Of a stretch of 64,000 bases of DNA, positions 21,519-33,550 are shown in pieces. The DNA lies in assembly GCA_021229015.1 (NCBI GenBank), contig CM037785.1:39428766-39492765 (forward strand). Reading direction: 5' to 3'. Origin of the DNA: Solen grandis. Taxonomy: Eukaryota > Mollusca > Bivalvia > Adapedonta > Solenidae. A model generated the notes under the pieces. It ran no database searches, was not told the DNA's origin, and saw only the letters and a program-made list of their open reading frames with translations. The first letter of the stretch is position 1, and each line of letters begins with the position of its first letter. The translations under genes were made by a program, and so were the position numbers.

Positions 21519-22740
21519 CTCCCCCCGGAGCTTCTCAGGGTGAGCTTTTGGGATACTTATTTTTCCTCGTCCATCGTCAGTCGCCCGTAAACAATTTTGA
21601 TTTTTTCCACTAGGGGCCCCAACAATTTTGATCCAATCTTCCTCAAACTTGGTCAGAATTTTTGTCTTGATAATATTTTTTGAACCCTTTCGAAAAGGGG
21701 TCAGTTGGATAAAAAAGTAGGTCATAGGTCAAATTTAAAAAAAACCCTTCTTTACACACTAGGGGGCCACAATTTTGCCCAAATTGTTCCTAAAAACTTG
21801 GTCAAAATTTGTTTTCAAAAAGATACCCTCGCCCCATTTTTTGAAAAAAGGGGGGGGGCGGGAAAAGAAAAGTAGGTCATTTGGTAAAATTTTTTTAGAA
21901 CAATCTTGTTTAACAAAAAAGAGGCCAAAATTTTTAAACCCAAAATCTTCCTCAAACTTTGTCAAATGTTTGTCTTGATGATATCTTAAACCCTTTCAAA
22001 AGGGGGGTCATTTTTTTGACCCAAAAAAAAGGTAAAGTAGGTAAAATCTTAGAAAAACTTGTTTACACACTAGAGGCCCACAATTTTAAACCCAAATCCC
22101 CCAAAAACTTGGCAAATGTTTTTCCTTGGGATAATATTTAACCCTTTTCAAAAAGGGGTTTTAGGTTTGATCAAAAAGTAGGCAGTGGGGAAAAAATCTA
22201 AGAATAACTTGTTTACACACGGGAGGCCCCCAATTTTGACCCAAAATTCCTAAAAAATTTGGTCAAATTTTTTGCCCCTTTATGATATCAAACCCCTTTC
22301 GAAAATGGGTCGGGTTTTGGATAAAAAAAAATGGGACAGTGGGTTTCAAATTTTAAAAACAATCTTTTTTTAAAACCAAAGGGGCCCCAATTTTGACCCC
22401 ATTCTTCCTCAAATTTGGGGCCCCTATTGTTTGTCATGATAAAATTTTCTCGAAACCATTTTTTGAAAATGGGTGGGGGGGAAAAAAAAGTAGGTAGTGG
22501 GTTTCAAATTTTAAAAAAAATTTTTTGTTTATACTCGAGGGCAACTTTTTGGTCCAATTTTCCCTCAAATTTTGGGCGAATGTTTTTCATGAGAAAATTT
22601 TTGTGGAGGGGGTAAAAAAATTTTCCTGAACATTTTTTCACCTAACATCTTTTTCTTAAGCAATTGTTTTGTACAGGCAATAAATTAAATACCTTTTTTC
22701 GGGGGTAAAGGCGATCTGGGGCCATCTTGGCCCTCTTTTT
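21519..22740 (+). mobile_element. Noisy Helentron-like family D element, about 7 units
   Basis: The left end is AGCTCCCCCCGGAGCTTCTCAGGGTGAGCTTTTGGGATACTT, a smeared copy of the family D left hairpin. The units keep 'CACTAGGGGGCCAC', 'TCTTCCTCAAACTTGGTCAGAAT' and 'GTCTTGATGATATCTT'. The right end is AGGCGATCTG, GGGCCATCTTGGCCC, then TCTTTTT. Order and spacing match 3217-4350, so this is the same family seen through low-quality sequence. Confidence 0.6.
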
Positions 22741-24240
22741 TTAAAAACATACCCAACATCTCCATTACTCAGTGGTTTCCCTCAAATTTCACACTTGTTT
22801 TTTTCATCATAAAAAACCAAAGTAAAAAAAAGAAACAGGAATTCTTTCAAATTTTTTTGCATTTTAATTTCCCCTTTTTTTGGACTTAGAAAAATTTGGT
22901 TTTATTCTTTGTTTAAAATTGCGTTTTTGAAAATTTTTTCTATGGTTGTCCTTCAAAATTCTCATATGAAATTACTTACCTGTTTTTGGGGGTCGGGCCC
23001 GGGTTAAAAAACTGTCATCCCTTTTTAAACATAGTTAGGGCCCCTTTTTTTTTTCCCCTCCATAAAAAATAGCAAAAAAATTTCCCGCCAAAACAGGTAA
23101 AACTCACCCGGAATGTTTGTCGGAGGTTGTTAAACAAGATAATATTTAAAGAAAGGTTTTAAATTCATTTGTTTTTTTCGGAGGTTTGTACAGTTTAAAC
23201 CGGGTTTTAAAACGTATGCATTTTTCTTTTCGGGGCTTTTTTTGGCGTCATGTTTTAATTTTGGCAAAAATTATAGTAATATATTTGTTGTGTGTGTTTT
23301 GTTGGTGTTAGATTGCGGGCCCTGGCAAAAAATTGGTTTTCTAGCTGAAATTTTTTGGTTTGTGTATAGTCCTTTTTTTGAAATAACTTGGCCCCAATTG
23401 TTTCCTTTAGGAAAAGGGTGATTTTTTGCAAACAAAAACCCCAGGTTGCCCCCCTTGAATGTCAAGGCACAGAATTTGGGTTTTGACCTAAAAATCTTGT
23501 AAACCACAAAATTTTGTTGTAAATGGTCTTAAACCCAAAATTAATTTTGCAAAAGGGATCCTTTGCGATTTAAGATTTATGCCCTGAATAAAATTATTAG
23601 GGGAGAATAGTTTTTTTGCCCCCTCTTTCTGTCTTTGGCCCATTTTTCCCATGGCCAAAACTTGAAAACTATATAAGCATTGCCTTAAAAAAAAAAATTT
23701 TAAAAAAAAGATTGGGGGACTAGGAGAATTCCCCTTTGACCAAAAAAAATTTTGTAAAAAGAAAAAGTTTCCCTTTTAAAATTTCTCCCTTGATTTTAGT
23801 TTTTTGGGTTTTCTCAAATTATCACTTTTTAAAGGCAACCCCGACAAAAAGTAAAAAAAAATATAACAAAACTGTTTTTTATTTTTCCCACCCAAAGCAG
23901 TACTTAATTTATGTTTTTTAAGTTAAAAAAATATTTTTGTGTGTTTGAAAACATTATGCAAGCAATTTTTAACTAAATTATTAAAGAAATTTCTAATGAA
24001 ATTATTTGCAACTTTTTGGACAAGGAAGTTAAGGACATTTTTAAGGAAAACCCTTTAAACACCCCAGCATACAAAAAATGGTTTTGGGGTGTCATTTTCG
24101 GAAAATGTTTTCTTAGATTTATTTTGCTTTTGTGCCCGCTCCAAAAACTTGGAAATTTAGGGAGGGAATTTCAAAAAATTTAAATTTAAGAAGTTTTCCC
24201 TAAAAAACCCAAAAGGATGTGTAAACACCCATAAAACAAA
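22741..24240. other. Noisy stretch, no features
   Basis: Nothing could be assigned. The ORFs at 23271-23507 and 23736-23921 are composition artefacts. Confidence 0.4.
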
Positions 24241-24249
24241 TGCCCCCTT

Positions 24250-24715
24250 TAAAGGTCAAAAATCATAGGATTTTTTTTAGAAATTGCCTTGGGTGTTCAT
24301 AGGTTTAAATTTTTTGTTTTCCACTCTTTTAACTTCAAAATCAATGGATTTTTTTTTCATAAAACTTTACAGAAGGGGTTTGTCTTTACACAAAGGTGTT
24401 TTCCACGAAACAACCTTTGTGCATGTTTTAAAGGTAAAAGGTCCCCCAGTGTTGAAAAAATTCTTTTTGGTTTTTAAAAGGGCCCTACTTTATTTTCCCA
24501 TTTTGGGTATTTTTAATATCAAAGGATGGCTTTTTTTTAAAAAACTTTACAAAAGTGTTTGCATTAAATGGATGTGTTTGATCAACCCCCAAATTCCCCT
24601 TGCTTAAAAAGGAAAAGGCCAAAAGGTTTTGATAGAAATTCTCTTTGGTATTCATTGGTTTACTTTTTCTTTGTTGCTTTTTAAAACTTCCAAAATTAAA
24701 CTATGTTTTGTTTTT
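24250..24715 (+). repeat. Tandem units of about 182 bp, 2-3 copies
   Basis: The segments near 24335 ('CAATGGATTTTTTTTTCATA', 'AAACTTTACAGAAGGGGTTTG') and 24517 ('GGATGGCTTTTTTTTAAAAA', 'ACTTTACAAAAGTGTTTGC') align, and a third partial copy starts near 24640 ('GAAATTCTCTTTGGTATTCAT'). The 107-codon ORF here reads through two copies. Confidence 0.4.
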
Positions 24716-24719
24716 TAAA

Positions 24720-26256
24720 AGCTCCCTGAGCATAGCTGGGTGAGCTTTTTGGGTTACTTGATTTTTTTCCATGGGCCCTCGTCCGTCAACAATTGATGTT
24801 TACACCAAGGGGCCCAAATTTTTGACCAATCTTCCTCAAAATTTGGGTCAAAGTTTTTCTTGATGTATCTTAAAAACCCTTTGGGAAAAGGGGTCGGGTT
24901 TGGGATAAAAAAAATTTGGTCGGGTGGGGTAAATTTCTTAAAAATTTTTTCTTGGGGTCCGCCCAAACAATTTGGGTTTTTTTAAAAACCCTTTAAAGCC
25001 CCCCTTTTTTTGACCCAATTTTCCCAAACTTGGCCCAGAATGTTTTTTTTGGTTTGATATTTTTGAACCCTTTCGAAAATGGGTCGGGTCTATAAAAAAA
25101 AGGAAAGGTCAGTGGGTTTAAAATTTTTAAAAAACAATTTGTTTTCCCCAAAAAGGGGCCCCACTTTTTTTTGATCCAATCTTCCTCAAAACTTGGTCGG
25201 GAATTTTGGGTTTTGATAAATTTTTGGAACCCTTTCGAAAAGGGGTCGGGTTTGGGATAAAAAAGGGGTCGGAAAAGGTCAAAACTTAGAAAAATCGGTT
25301 TACACAAAGGGGCCAAAATTTTTGTTCCAATTTTCCCTTTCAAAATTTTGGGTAGAATGTTTGTCTTGTTTAAATTATTTTTGAACCCTTTAGAAAAGGG
25401 GGCCCGGGGTTGGATAAAAAGTAGGTCAGAAAGGTCAAATCTTAGAACAATTTGTTTACACACAAAGGGGCCCAAAATTTTGACCCAAATCTTCCTCAAA
25501 TTTTGGCCCAGAATGTTTGTTTTGTGAAAATCTTGAACGCTTTCGAAAATGGGTCGGGTTTTGGATCAAAAAAGTGGGTTTTCAGTATCAAATCTTAGAA
25601 AAATTTTGGTTTCCAAACCTAAACCCAAAATTTTTGACCCAAATCTTCCTCAAACTTGGTCAAAAATTGTTTGTCTGATGATATCTTAAAACCCTTTTCG
25701 AAAAGGGGGGTCGGGTTGTATCAAAAAGTGGGTCTGTGGGAAAAAAACCCTTAAAAAAAAATCTTGTTTAAAAACACAAAAGGCTAAAATTTTTAATCCA
25801 ATCCCTCAAATTTTGGAAAAAAGTTTTTTTGTGATATCTTAAAAACCCTTTCCGAAAAGGGGCGGGGCCCGGGGCCCGGGAAAAGGTAGGTCAATAAAAA
25901 TCTTAAAAAATTTGGGTTTAACCCCCAAAAGGCCACGTTTTGATGAACTTCCTTAAAATTTGGGTTCAGTTTTGTTTGTCATAAAGATATCTCAACCTTT
26001 TAAAAATGGGGGGGGCCTGGATAAAATGTAGGTGTTGTTTATACTCTGGGGGAACTTTTTTGGCCCAATTTCCCTAAAATTTTGGGCAGAATTTTGCCCA
26101 TGTTGATATTTTTGTGGATGGGGTCAAAAAATTTCCCCCTGAACTTTGTTTCACCTCATCATCTTAATTTTTAAAGAAATTCTGTTTTTTTACAGGCAAT
26201 TTTTTATTTTTTTTCCTCGGGGTAACGATCAAAGGGCCCATCTTGGCCCTCTTTTT
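24720..26256 (+). mobile_element. Noisy long Helentron-like family D element, about 9-10 units
   Basis: The left end is GCTCCCTGAGCATAGCTGGGTGAGCTTTTTGGGTTACTTG. The core has many ~145 bp units ('CTTCCTCAAACTTGGTCA', 'ATCTTGAACCCTTTCGAAAATGGGTCGGG'). The right end is GGGTAACGATCAAAGGGCCCATCTTGGCCC then TCTTTTT. It is longer than the clean copy at 3217-4350, so unit number varies among copies. The 168-codon minus-strand ORF at 24993-25499 spans the units and is not a gene. Confidence 0.6.
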
Positions 26257-26805
26257 AAAAAATTCACAAAGTGTTTGTTTTGATGCAAAGGTGTGTTGAA
26301 ACCCTCAACAAAAAGCACGTTTAAAATTTCGTTCAGTTTGGGGAAATCATAACCCTTTTCCCAATTTTTTTCCCTTGTTTCTCTCTGGCACAAAATTTTT
26401 TCTTTGGGGTTTTTTTCCCAAATAGGGACTCCGACATTTTGCTTCTTTCCTGACAAGCCTTTTTTCATAACGACTTTTCAGATTTAAAAAAGCTTAATGT
26501 TTTGGGTATATGAAACTTTACTTTTTAAAATTATTTTTTTTTAAAATTTTTGGAAAATCACCCTATGTAGTAAAAAACCATTATCACAGTCTTTTTAAAA
26601 GTCAATGTTTCCCAAATTTTTTTTTGGGGAAAAAAATTTTTTTGTCAAGGAAAAACAAAAAAAAAATACCCAAAGCCACTACAGGAAAACATTTGAACAT
26701 GCCCCCTTATTGTTTTTTGTTTTTAATGATGTAAAACTGTTTTCAAAATAAATTTCAAAAGATGAAAATTTGTTGGCGCCTAAATGGCATAAGTTTATTA
26801 AAATT
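26257..26805. other. Noisy stretch, no features
   Basis: No repeat end or exon was recognised. The AT homopolymer runs dominate. Confidence 0.4.
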
Positions 26806-27190
26806 ATTTCCCGGGGTGAGCAAATTGTGACCCCGTGAGCTTTCCTTTGTCGATAAAAAATTTTTTTGGGTTTTTTACACCAAATCCCCCCTTTATTTCT
26901 TAAGAAAATCAGTTTCCAAACTTTAAGACAATGTTTAGGGACCATAATGTCTCGATTGAGTTGGGTTTAAAGGTTTTGAGACCCGTCAATTAAGTCAAAT
27001 TTAATGCCCCTTTTTAAATTTTTTAAAAATTTCCCAAAAAACACGTTTTTTAACCTTGGCATTTCATCTTTTGAGCAATCATCTTAAACTTTAGGGGCAA
27101 TCCTATGCCCCAAAAGGGTGCCCAATTGAGTTCGTTTTAGGGCTGAGATCCGTCAATTAGGTCAAAGTTTTTCCCCTGACAGCTTTGTTT
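26806..27190 (+). mobile_element. Noisy family C fragment
   Basis: About two units: 'TTTATTTCTTAAGAAAATCAG', 'AAACTTTAAGACAATGTTTA', 'GACCATAATGTCTCGATTGAGTT' and 'GTCAATTAAGTCAAAT' at 26880-27010, repeated to 27170. A left-end-like GGGGTGAGC...GTGAGCTTTC precedes it. No right end is seen. Confidence 0.45.
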
Positions 27191-27738
27191 TGGAAAAGAA
27201 AAATTTTTAAAAAAGATCATAAGATTGGAATATTAATTTTAGAAAAGAAATTTATTGCCGTGCCTTTTGCAAACCTAAGAAAATAAACAAATCCATTTTA
27301 TATCTACCTTTTGAATTTTTATTTTTTCTAAATTTTTTAATGGTTTTTTTTTTAAAAATCTGAAAAAAAAAAGAAAATTTATTAACAAATGAAATTTTTA
27401 AAATTTTTCCAAGACGTTTAAAACTTTTAATTCCCTTAGAAATAAAAAATTTTTTTTTTTGAATTTGCTTACACCCTTTTGCCTTTGTTTCCTTTCTAAA
27501 TTTCAAAAAAAAAAACCCCAATCAATTTAAAGGTTAAAAAGTCCGGGGATTTAAAAATTATTTTTTTTTTTTTTTACAATTTCAATTGTGGGTCAATTTC
27601 CCAATGAATATTTTTTAATTTAATATGCTTCAAAGAAAAAGATTTTAAAAATAAAGAAAAAAAAAAAAAAATTGAGGATTTAAATTATTTTAACTTTTTC
27701 CATTTTTTTTTTTGTTGTTGTTTTTTTGTTGTTTTTTT
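27191..27738. other. A/T homopolymer-rich stretch
   Basis: Long A and T runs, including TTGTTGTTTTTTTGTTG just before the next element. No gene is supported. Confidence 0.4.
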
Positions 27739-29062
27739 AGCTCACCTGAGCACAACGTGCTCAAGGTGAGTTTTTGTGATCCCCCCTTCTTCCATGGGTC
27801 CTGGGTCGTGCCCCGTAAAAAATTTTGCTTTAAACGACTTTTCCCCTGAAAACCGTTTGGGGACAAAAATTTAATGAAACTTCCCCGGGAAATGTTTTTG
27901 GGGTGGGGCTCTACAAAAGTTGCAAAAATTTAAAATTTGACCCCATAAGAACTCTGGTTCCCAAATGGCTAAAAAAAGGGAAAAATAATTTGGAAAAAAA
28001 AAAAAAAATATCTCCTTCAAAACTACTGGCCAGTTTTTCAAAAATTTTTTGGGGTACAGATTTTCCCTTGGGTAACCTTCCCAAATTTGCTGAAATTTTT
28101 CCCCTCCGTAAAAAAACAGGGCCCGGGCCAGGGGCGGGGTTTTTTTCCCTAATTTTCTATTAAAAAAACCTTTAAAAAAATTTTTTAAAATCTGAAACCA
28201 CGGGGGACAAAATTTGATTAAACTTGGCAGAGATGATCCTTGGTCAACCTTCAAAAAAGGGTTGCTAAAATAAACTTTTTTTCCATGTAAAAACCTGGTT
28301 CCCATGGCAACAAAAAGAAAAAAAAATGAAAATTTTAAAAAAATTTATCTTTTTTAAAAACTACTGGCCAGATTTTAAAAAAAATTGGTCAAAATTTTCC
28401 CTTTGGGGTCAACCTTTTACCAAAGTTGCAAAAAATTTATTCCGATCCGTAAAAACACATGGCCGCCAGAGGGGGGGGGCTATTTCCTTTTTAAAGTTTA
28501 AAAAAATTTTTAAAAACAACATCTCCCTAAAAACCACTGTACAAAAATTTGATTAAATTGGCAGGGATAAACCTTTTGGGGGTAACCTTCACAAAGTTCC
28601 TAAAATAAATTTGATCCAGGGTAGAACTCGGGTTGCCAGGCAACAAAAAGAAAAAAAAATAAAATTTAAAAAAAAAACCCCTTCCTTCAAAAAAACGGCC
28701 CGATTTTAAAAAATAAATTTTTTTCAGATGTTTCCTTGGGTCAACCTCTACCAAAGTTGCAAAAAAAAAAAATTTAAACATCCCCCCTCTAAAAACCCTG
28801 GACCAAAATTTGTTTAAAATTTTGGCGGGAATTTGATCCTTGGGAAAAAACCTTCAAAAAAAATTTCCCTTTAAATAAACTTAAACCATTTTGCCCCTTT
28901 TGGTTGCCATGGCAAAAAAAAGAAAAAAATATAAAAAACTTTAAAAAATCCTTCTTCAAAATTTAACGGGCCAGATTTTAAAATAAAATTTGGTACAATG
29001 TTTTTTGGGTAAAACCTTTTTTATCTCAGGTGAGGATTTGGGGCCATCAGGGGCCCTTTTGT
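27739..29062 (+). mobile_element. Helentron-like family B element, both ends present
   Basis: The left end, AGCTCACCTGAGCACAACGT then GCTCAAGGTGAG (27739-27770), is a hairpin after a T run and is followed by TTTTTGTGATC. Three to four ~330 bp units follow, each with 'ACATCTCCCTAAAAACCAC', 'AAATTTGATTAAA', 'GGTAACCTTCACAAAGTT' and 'GGTTGCCATGGCAAC'. The right end is ATCTCAGGTGAGGATTTG, GGGCCATCAGGGGCCC (29041-29056), then TTTTGTT. CTCACCTGAG on the left and CTCAGGTGAG just inside the right hairpin are exact inverted matches. Family B in the other orientation lies at 52071-52946 and 60353-61300. Confidence 0.7.
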
Positions 29063-29099
29063 TTATTTTTCTTATTCTTTTTTTTTATTGGGACTTTCG

Positions 29100-30350
29100 G
29101 GCCTTTTACGGGCAGAAAGTCCTATTGGGTTTGTACTGTTTTTTTATTCTTCTTTTTTCTTATAATTCTTTTTTTTCTTCCTCAAAATTATCCCCCCGAA
29201 AAAATTTTTGGGGGGTATATGGGAGTCACCCGGTGGTCGGCCCTTTCGGTTGGTTCAGGGGGGCCCGGGTTAAATTTTTTGGGAAAATTCAATACAACTT
29301 CATGCAAGATCAAGACTTTGGAGGGGAAAGTGCAGTGCACAAGAACCTTTAACCCCCAACTTGATTTATTACAGAGTTATTGCCCTTTTTTTATTTTTCC
29401 CTTTTTGTCCGGAGCAAAAACTTGAAAAGTACAATTTGGGATTTCAAAAAAAATTTTCAACAATGGTCCCAAAAAAATATGGGGAAGTGCGGGTGCACAA
29501 GAACCTTTTAATCTTTAGAGTAATTACAGGTTTTTGCCCTTTTTTTTTTTTTCCCTTGCCGGGAGTATAACTTTAACCTTGCCCGGAGTATAATTTTGAA
29601 AAGGGACGTTTGGGGTTTTTCCAAAACAATTTATAAAACCCCCCAAGCACAATAAAGGGGAAGTGCGTCCCACAAAAACCCTTTAACTCTATAATGGGAA
29701 TTTAAACAGGTTTTTTCCCTTTGTTTTTTTTCCCTTTGGGCCAGATTAACTTTTAAACAATTTTTTTGGGATTTCAAAAAAAAATTTCATACAATGGTAA
29801 AACCACAAAAGGATGTCCCGTGCACAAGAAACCTTTAACTCTATCTATAGGAATTACAGAGTTTTTGGGCCCAAAAAGTTACTTTTCCTTTGTCCGGGAT
29901 TTAAAAATTTGGGGAAACTATTTTTTGGGTTTTCAAAAAAATTTAAATAAAATTGGCCCAACCAAAAATTTTGGGAAGTGCATCCCAAAAGAACCATAAC
30001 TCTATCAAGAGAAAATTTACAGAGTTTTTTTCCCTTTGTTATTTTTTCCTTGTCCATGCATAACTTGAAAAAAAACCCGGGTTTGGGAAATTTTCAAAAC
30101 CCCTTTTTCCAAAAATTGTCAACCCCCCAAAAAAGGGGAAAGTGAAAGTGCACAAAAAACCATAACTCATCTTTGTAATTACATGTTTTGGGGCAATTTG
30201 TTACTTTCCTTGTCCGGGGGCAAAAATTTTTAAAAACTACTTTTGGAAATTTCCCAAAAAAATTTTCTTACAAGGGTTTCAACCAAAACCCCCTTTTGAA
30301 AACCCGGGCCAAAAATCTGGAAAAAAAACTAATAAAAAAAAATTTTGTCT
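29100..30350 (+). repeat. Family H tandem units (~170 bp, about 6)
   Basis: The repeating order is 'GTGCACAAGAACCTTTAA', 'TAGGAATTACAGAGTTTTTGCCC', 'CCTTGTCCGGA...AACTTGAAAA' and 'GGGATTTCAAAAAAAATTTCATACAATGG', from ~29310 to 30270. It directly follows the right end of the family B element. It is probably the core of another element with unresolved ends. ORFs here are read-through. Confidence 0.5.
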
Positions 30351-30399
30351 TTTTTTCTTCCCTTCTTTTTTAAACCCTAAAAAATTCCTTCATTTCAAA

Positions 30400-31440
30400 G
30401 CAGTATTGGGGGGTTTTAAATCCTTTTAGTGATTTCTATATTTGTTTTTAAATTTAGAGGTGTTCCCAAAGGGACTCAAAACAAAAAACATTTTATGGCA
30501 TATATTTAAAACCCAAAAGGGGTTTTCGGATGCAATGAAATACAAATTCATAGGACGTCATATAACGTCAGTTTTTGGGACATCAGGTAAAAATTTTTTA
30601 ACGCGGTCTAAAAACCCCCTTTAATCTAAAAAAACCAAATTTTTATTAAAAAATTTCAAAAGAATGTGTAAAAAAGGTTTTCTAGTTGTGCCTTTCGGTG
30701 TCCGTTTTATCAAATTTCGAAAAGGAAAATTTTTTAAAGGGCAAATCCAAGATTCGAACTAATGACGTAAAATTTTCCCAAATCGTATAAAAATCGTTTT
30801 CCCAGAAGAGCTAGAAAGGGGATATTTGAGTGTATATTATCTCTAGGTTATCTTTGATTTCAAAAAGGATGAAAAACATATGACTCACATAAACGTCATT
30901 AGGCAATTTAAAACTTTCGAAATTAAAACTTTAAGGGGTTTTTAAAGCCCTGTGGGTTTTTATTTTTTGTATGATTTGCTTGAAATTTTGTCTGAAAGTT
31001 GCATTAAAAGTTTCTATGACCATTTTTCACTTCCTTTTCCCGGGAAATTTTCCCCAAAAAGTCAAGGTCATATATCAATTATGGGTTTTTTCTTGGGGCC
31101 CTTAAAATATCTCAAAAAGGGTAAAATTCTTCGGAACTATGCGTAAAAATTTGTAGTGCTTGAAGGACCTTTCAGATGATATTTATTTTTTGATGACGGG
31201 GGTTTGAATTGGTTTTAAAGATTATGGAAAAAAAAATTAAAAATTTTGGTAACCCCCAGTGTTTTTTTAACATTTTTTATCCCCAAAAACCCTTTGTTTT
31301 TTTTAAAATTTTGGGATGATGAATATTTTTTGTGGGCCCAATGTTTGGCCGTTCTTTGATGCTTAAAGTTTACTGTTTTCCCTTTTGTTTTTATGGGAAA
31401 AGGGGGGGGAAAAAAAAAACAAATTGTGTTTGTTGCTTCG
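30400..31440 (-). mobile_element. Family G element, copy 1, first segment
   Basis: The minus strand matches the second half of the clean element at 13601-16424 and the plus-strand copy at 46780-47790: 'CATCTGAAAGGTCCTTC', 'TTTTTGAGATATTTTAAGG', 'AATTGATATATGACCTTGAC', 'CACTGGGGGTTACCAAA'. The plus strand shows 'GACGTCATATAACGTCAG' at ~30556. The order is kept over about 1 kb. It is one arm of the inverted duplication described under findings. Confidence 0.5.
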
Positions 31441-31444
31441 GTGA

Positions 31445-32570
31445 TTTTTTAGTCCCTAAAACACTGTTCGGATGATTTTTGGGAAATGTTAAAATTCCGT
31501 GTCCCCCCGTCCCTCTTTCCGTCGTCCCCCAATTTTTTCGTTTGAATTTTGCACCCTTCATTTTAATGGCAATTATCTTAAAACTTTAAAAAAATGTTTA
31601 TAAAAAAAAAATCTCGGAAAAGTCAAATTTTGGCTGTTTGGGGGAATTTTTTTGGGGTCAGGATTTAAATCCCCTTTTTTTAAAATTAAAAAAACCCGAT
31701 TTCCCCTTTTTTTGGGATCAAAATTTTTTCTGGGTTTTGGTCCAAATTTCCCTTCAAGGGGTTTTTAACCATTTTCTGGGCCGGGGCTTTTTGGGGGGCT
31801 GTTTGGGGGAAATTTGGTGGGTTTTGGGGGGTTTAAACGGGGTTTTTAATTTTTTGGAACTTAAATTTTTTAGAGAAAAAATTAAATTAAAAAAAATTTT
31901 GGGTTTATTTTCCTTTTTAACCCAAAGGGCTTTTAAATGGGATTTAAATTTAACCTTTTAAGGTTTTTCCAGGGTTTTTCCCCCTTTTTTAAAATTCAAA
32001 AGCGGGTTTTCGGGGGGGGTTTGCATGGGAATTTATTTCGGTTTAAATTTGTTTTAAAAACCCCAAAAAACTCGGAAAAGTTCGATTTTGGCTGATTTTT
32101 GGACCTTAGGTCAGGATTTTTTCACCCCTTTTTTTTTTTAAAAAAGCAGATTGCATTTTGTTTGCACTTTTAAGCATTTTTTTTTGGGGTTTTTTTTGGG
32201 CCCTTTAAATTTTAAAAAACAATGTTTTTTAACCTTCTTTTTTGGGCAAATTTTTGGATTATGGTAAAATTTGGGAAACCCCTTTTAGGTCGGATTTATC
32301 CCCCTTTTAAAAATTGAAAAGCCGGGATTTCACTTTTTTTCCCCTCAGGTCACCGGGTTTCAAACCCTTTAAAAAATTTTTGTAACACTCTAGGGGGCCA
32401 CTTTTTTGGGGCCCCAATCTTAAAATTGGTCAGGTATTTTTTGTTACATGATATCTGGGAAATGATTTTGGGGGAAATTTTTGGGTCAAAAACAAAAAGG
32501 TCCCCAGGAAAAATTCGGGTAGGATAAAATTTGGGGGCCCCCTTAGTAAAATTGGTTAGAAAACACTTTG
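31445..32570 (+). mobile_element. Family C element followed by a D2 unit, inserted in family G copy 1
   Basis: 31500-32345 carries family C units ('CATTTTAATGGCAATTATCTTAAAACTTT', 'TTTTTGGACCTTAGGTCAGG', 'GCACTTTTAAGCATTTTTT'). 32345-32570 is a single D2-like unit ('CAGGTCACCGGG', 'ACACTCTAGGGGGCCAC', 'GGTCAGGTATTTTTTGTTACATGATATCTGG'). The corresponding point of the copy at 46463-47790 lacks both, so they are later insertions or a mosaic. Right ends are not resolved. Confidence 0.45.
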
Positions 32571-32769
32571 TTGCCCCCTTTTGCCCTTTTTGGGGCCTTT
32601 TCCACAACCATCTTAAACAGGAGGATGGAACCGGGGCCCAATTTTGGGCCCGGGGGGGGTTGTTCTTTTTAGGGGTGACCCTTTTTTGGGTTTTAAAGTT
32701 TAATTTAAAAAAGCTTTGTGAAAGGGAAAGGGGAAATTTTAGACTTTTTTTTTTGGGTATCCTTTAATT

Positions 32770-33205
32770 TTTGAAATTGAAAAAAGTATAAGGAATTTAC
32801 ATAAAAAATTTAAAAAATTTAAAAACGTAAAAAACAGCGTTTCCCGGGTTTTCAATTTTTGGCTAATATTTTAAAACACATTATGAAATTAAGCCCAAAT
32901 TTTTCTTAAGCGAGTAAATTTTGTAGAGAATTCTAAAAGGGTATTTTTTGGTATTTTAAAGTTTTGAAATTGAATTAAAAGGTAAAAGGAAGTTACATCA
33001 AAAAAAAAGAATAAAAACCCAAATTTTTGGAAAAAATTTTTCCCCGAGAAATATCCTACTTTCCCCCCCCCCCCTTTCCCCCCCCCCCCGTTAAAAAAAG
33101 GGAAATTTTTGGGAAAATGTGATTTTAAAAAGCTATGTTTTAAACTTATAAATTGCAAAAAAATTTTTTAAACTTTTTATCATTTTGATATTCCTAGCTA
33201 AAAAA
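32770..33205 (-). mobile_element. Family G element, copy 1, second segment
   Basis: The minus strand reads 'CTAGCTAGGAATATCAAAATGAT', 'GGAAAGTAGGATATTTCTCGG' and 'GATGTAACTTCCTTTTACC', in the same order as 45485-45653 and 46468-46700 on the plus strand, but without the family A insertion present there. Confidence 0.5.
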
Positions 33206-33214
33206 GGGTTTCCC

Positions 33215-33550
33215 CCTTTTTCCCGGGGGCCGATGGTTAGAGCTTCCCCCGGGGGTTTTGTGGGAGGCCCCGGGGGTTTCGTTTCCCCGACCCGAAAATT
33301 CCAAAGTCGAAAAAATGGGACTGTTATAGGCCCCCCTTTTGTTTGAGCTAAACATAAAAGGGTTATTTGGGGAAGGGGTTTAGCTGGGTTATCGGGATGA
33401 TGTACGGGTTTGGGGTTTATAAAGAAAAGCTACGGCGTTGATACTGCATTGGGCAGCCCTATACCCGCATAAAAGAGAAAATTGGGCCCCCAAATGACTG
33501 AATTACTGTCGGGGGGAAACCTTTAAAAAAAACCCCAACAAACAAAAAAA
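33215..33550 (+). mobile_element. Noisy tRNA-derived SINE
   Basis: A tRNA-like head (GGGGGCCGATGGTTAGAGCTTCC... with a weak B box) is followed by SINE body text ('AAAAAATGGGACTGTTATAGG', 'AAATGACTGAATTACTGTCGGG') and the tail 'AAACCCCAACAAAC'. The same body is clean at 53653-53941. It sits at the same position relative to family G as the SINE at 45172-45470, in inverted orientation. Confidence 0.55.

Noticed and set aside
24993..25499. 168-codon minus-strand ORF, the longest in the window
   Set aside because: It runs through family D repeat units in a smeared block; composition is Phe/Lys/Pro-rich and repeats with the DNA unit.
27739..29062. Helitron of the classical type with CTRR end
   Set aside because: The right end is TTTTGTT or TCTTGTT after the hairpin rather than CTRR, and an inverted copy of the left end lies inside the hairpin, which fits Helentrons better.
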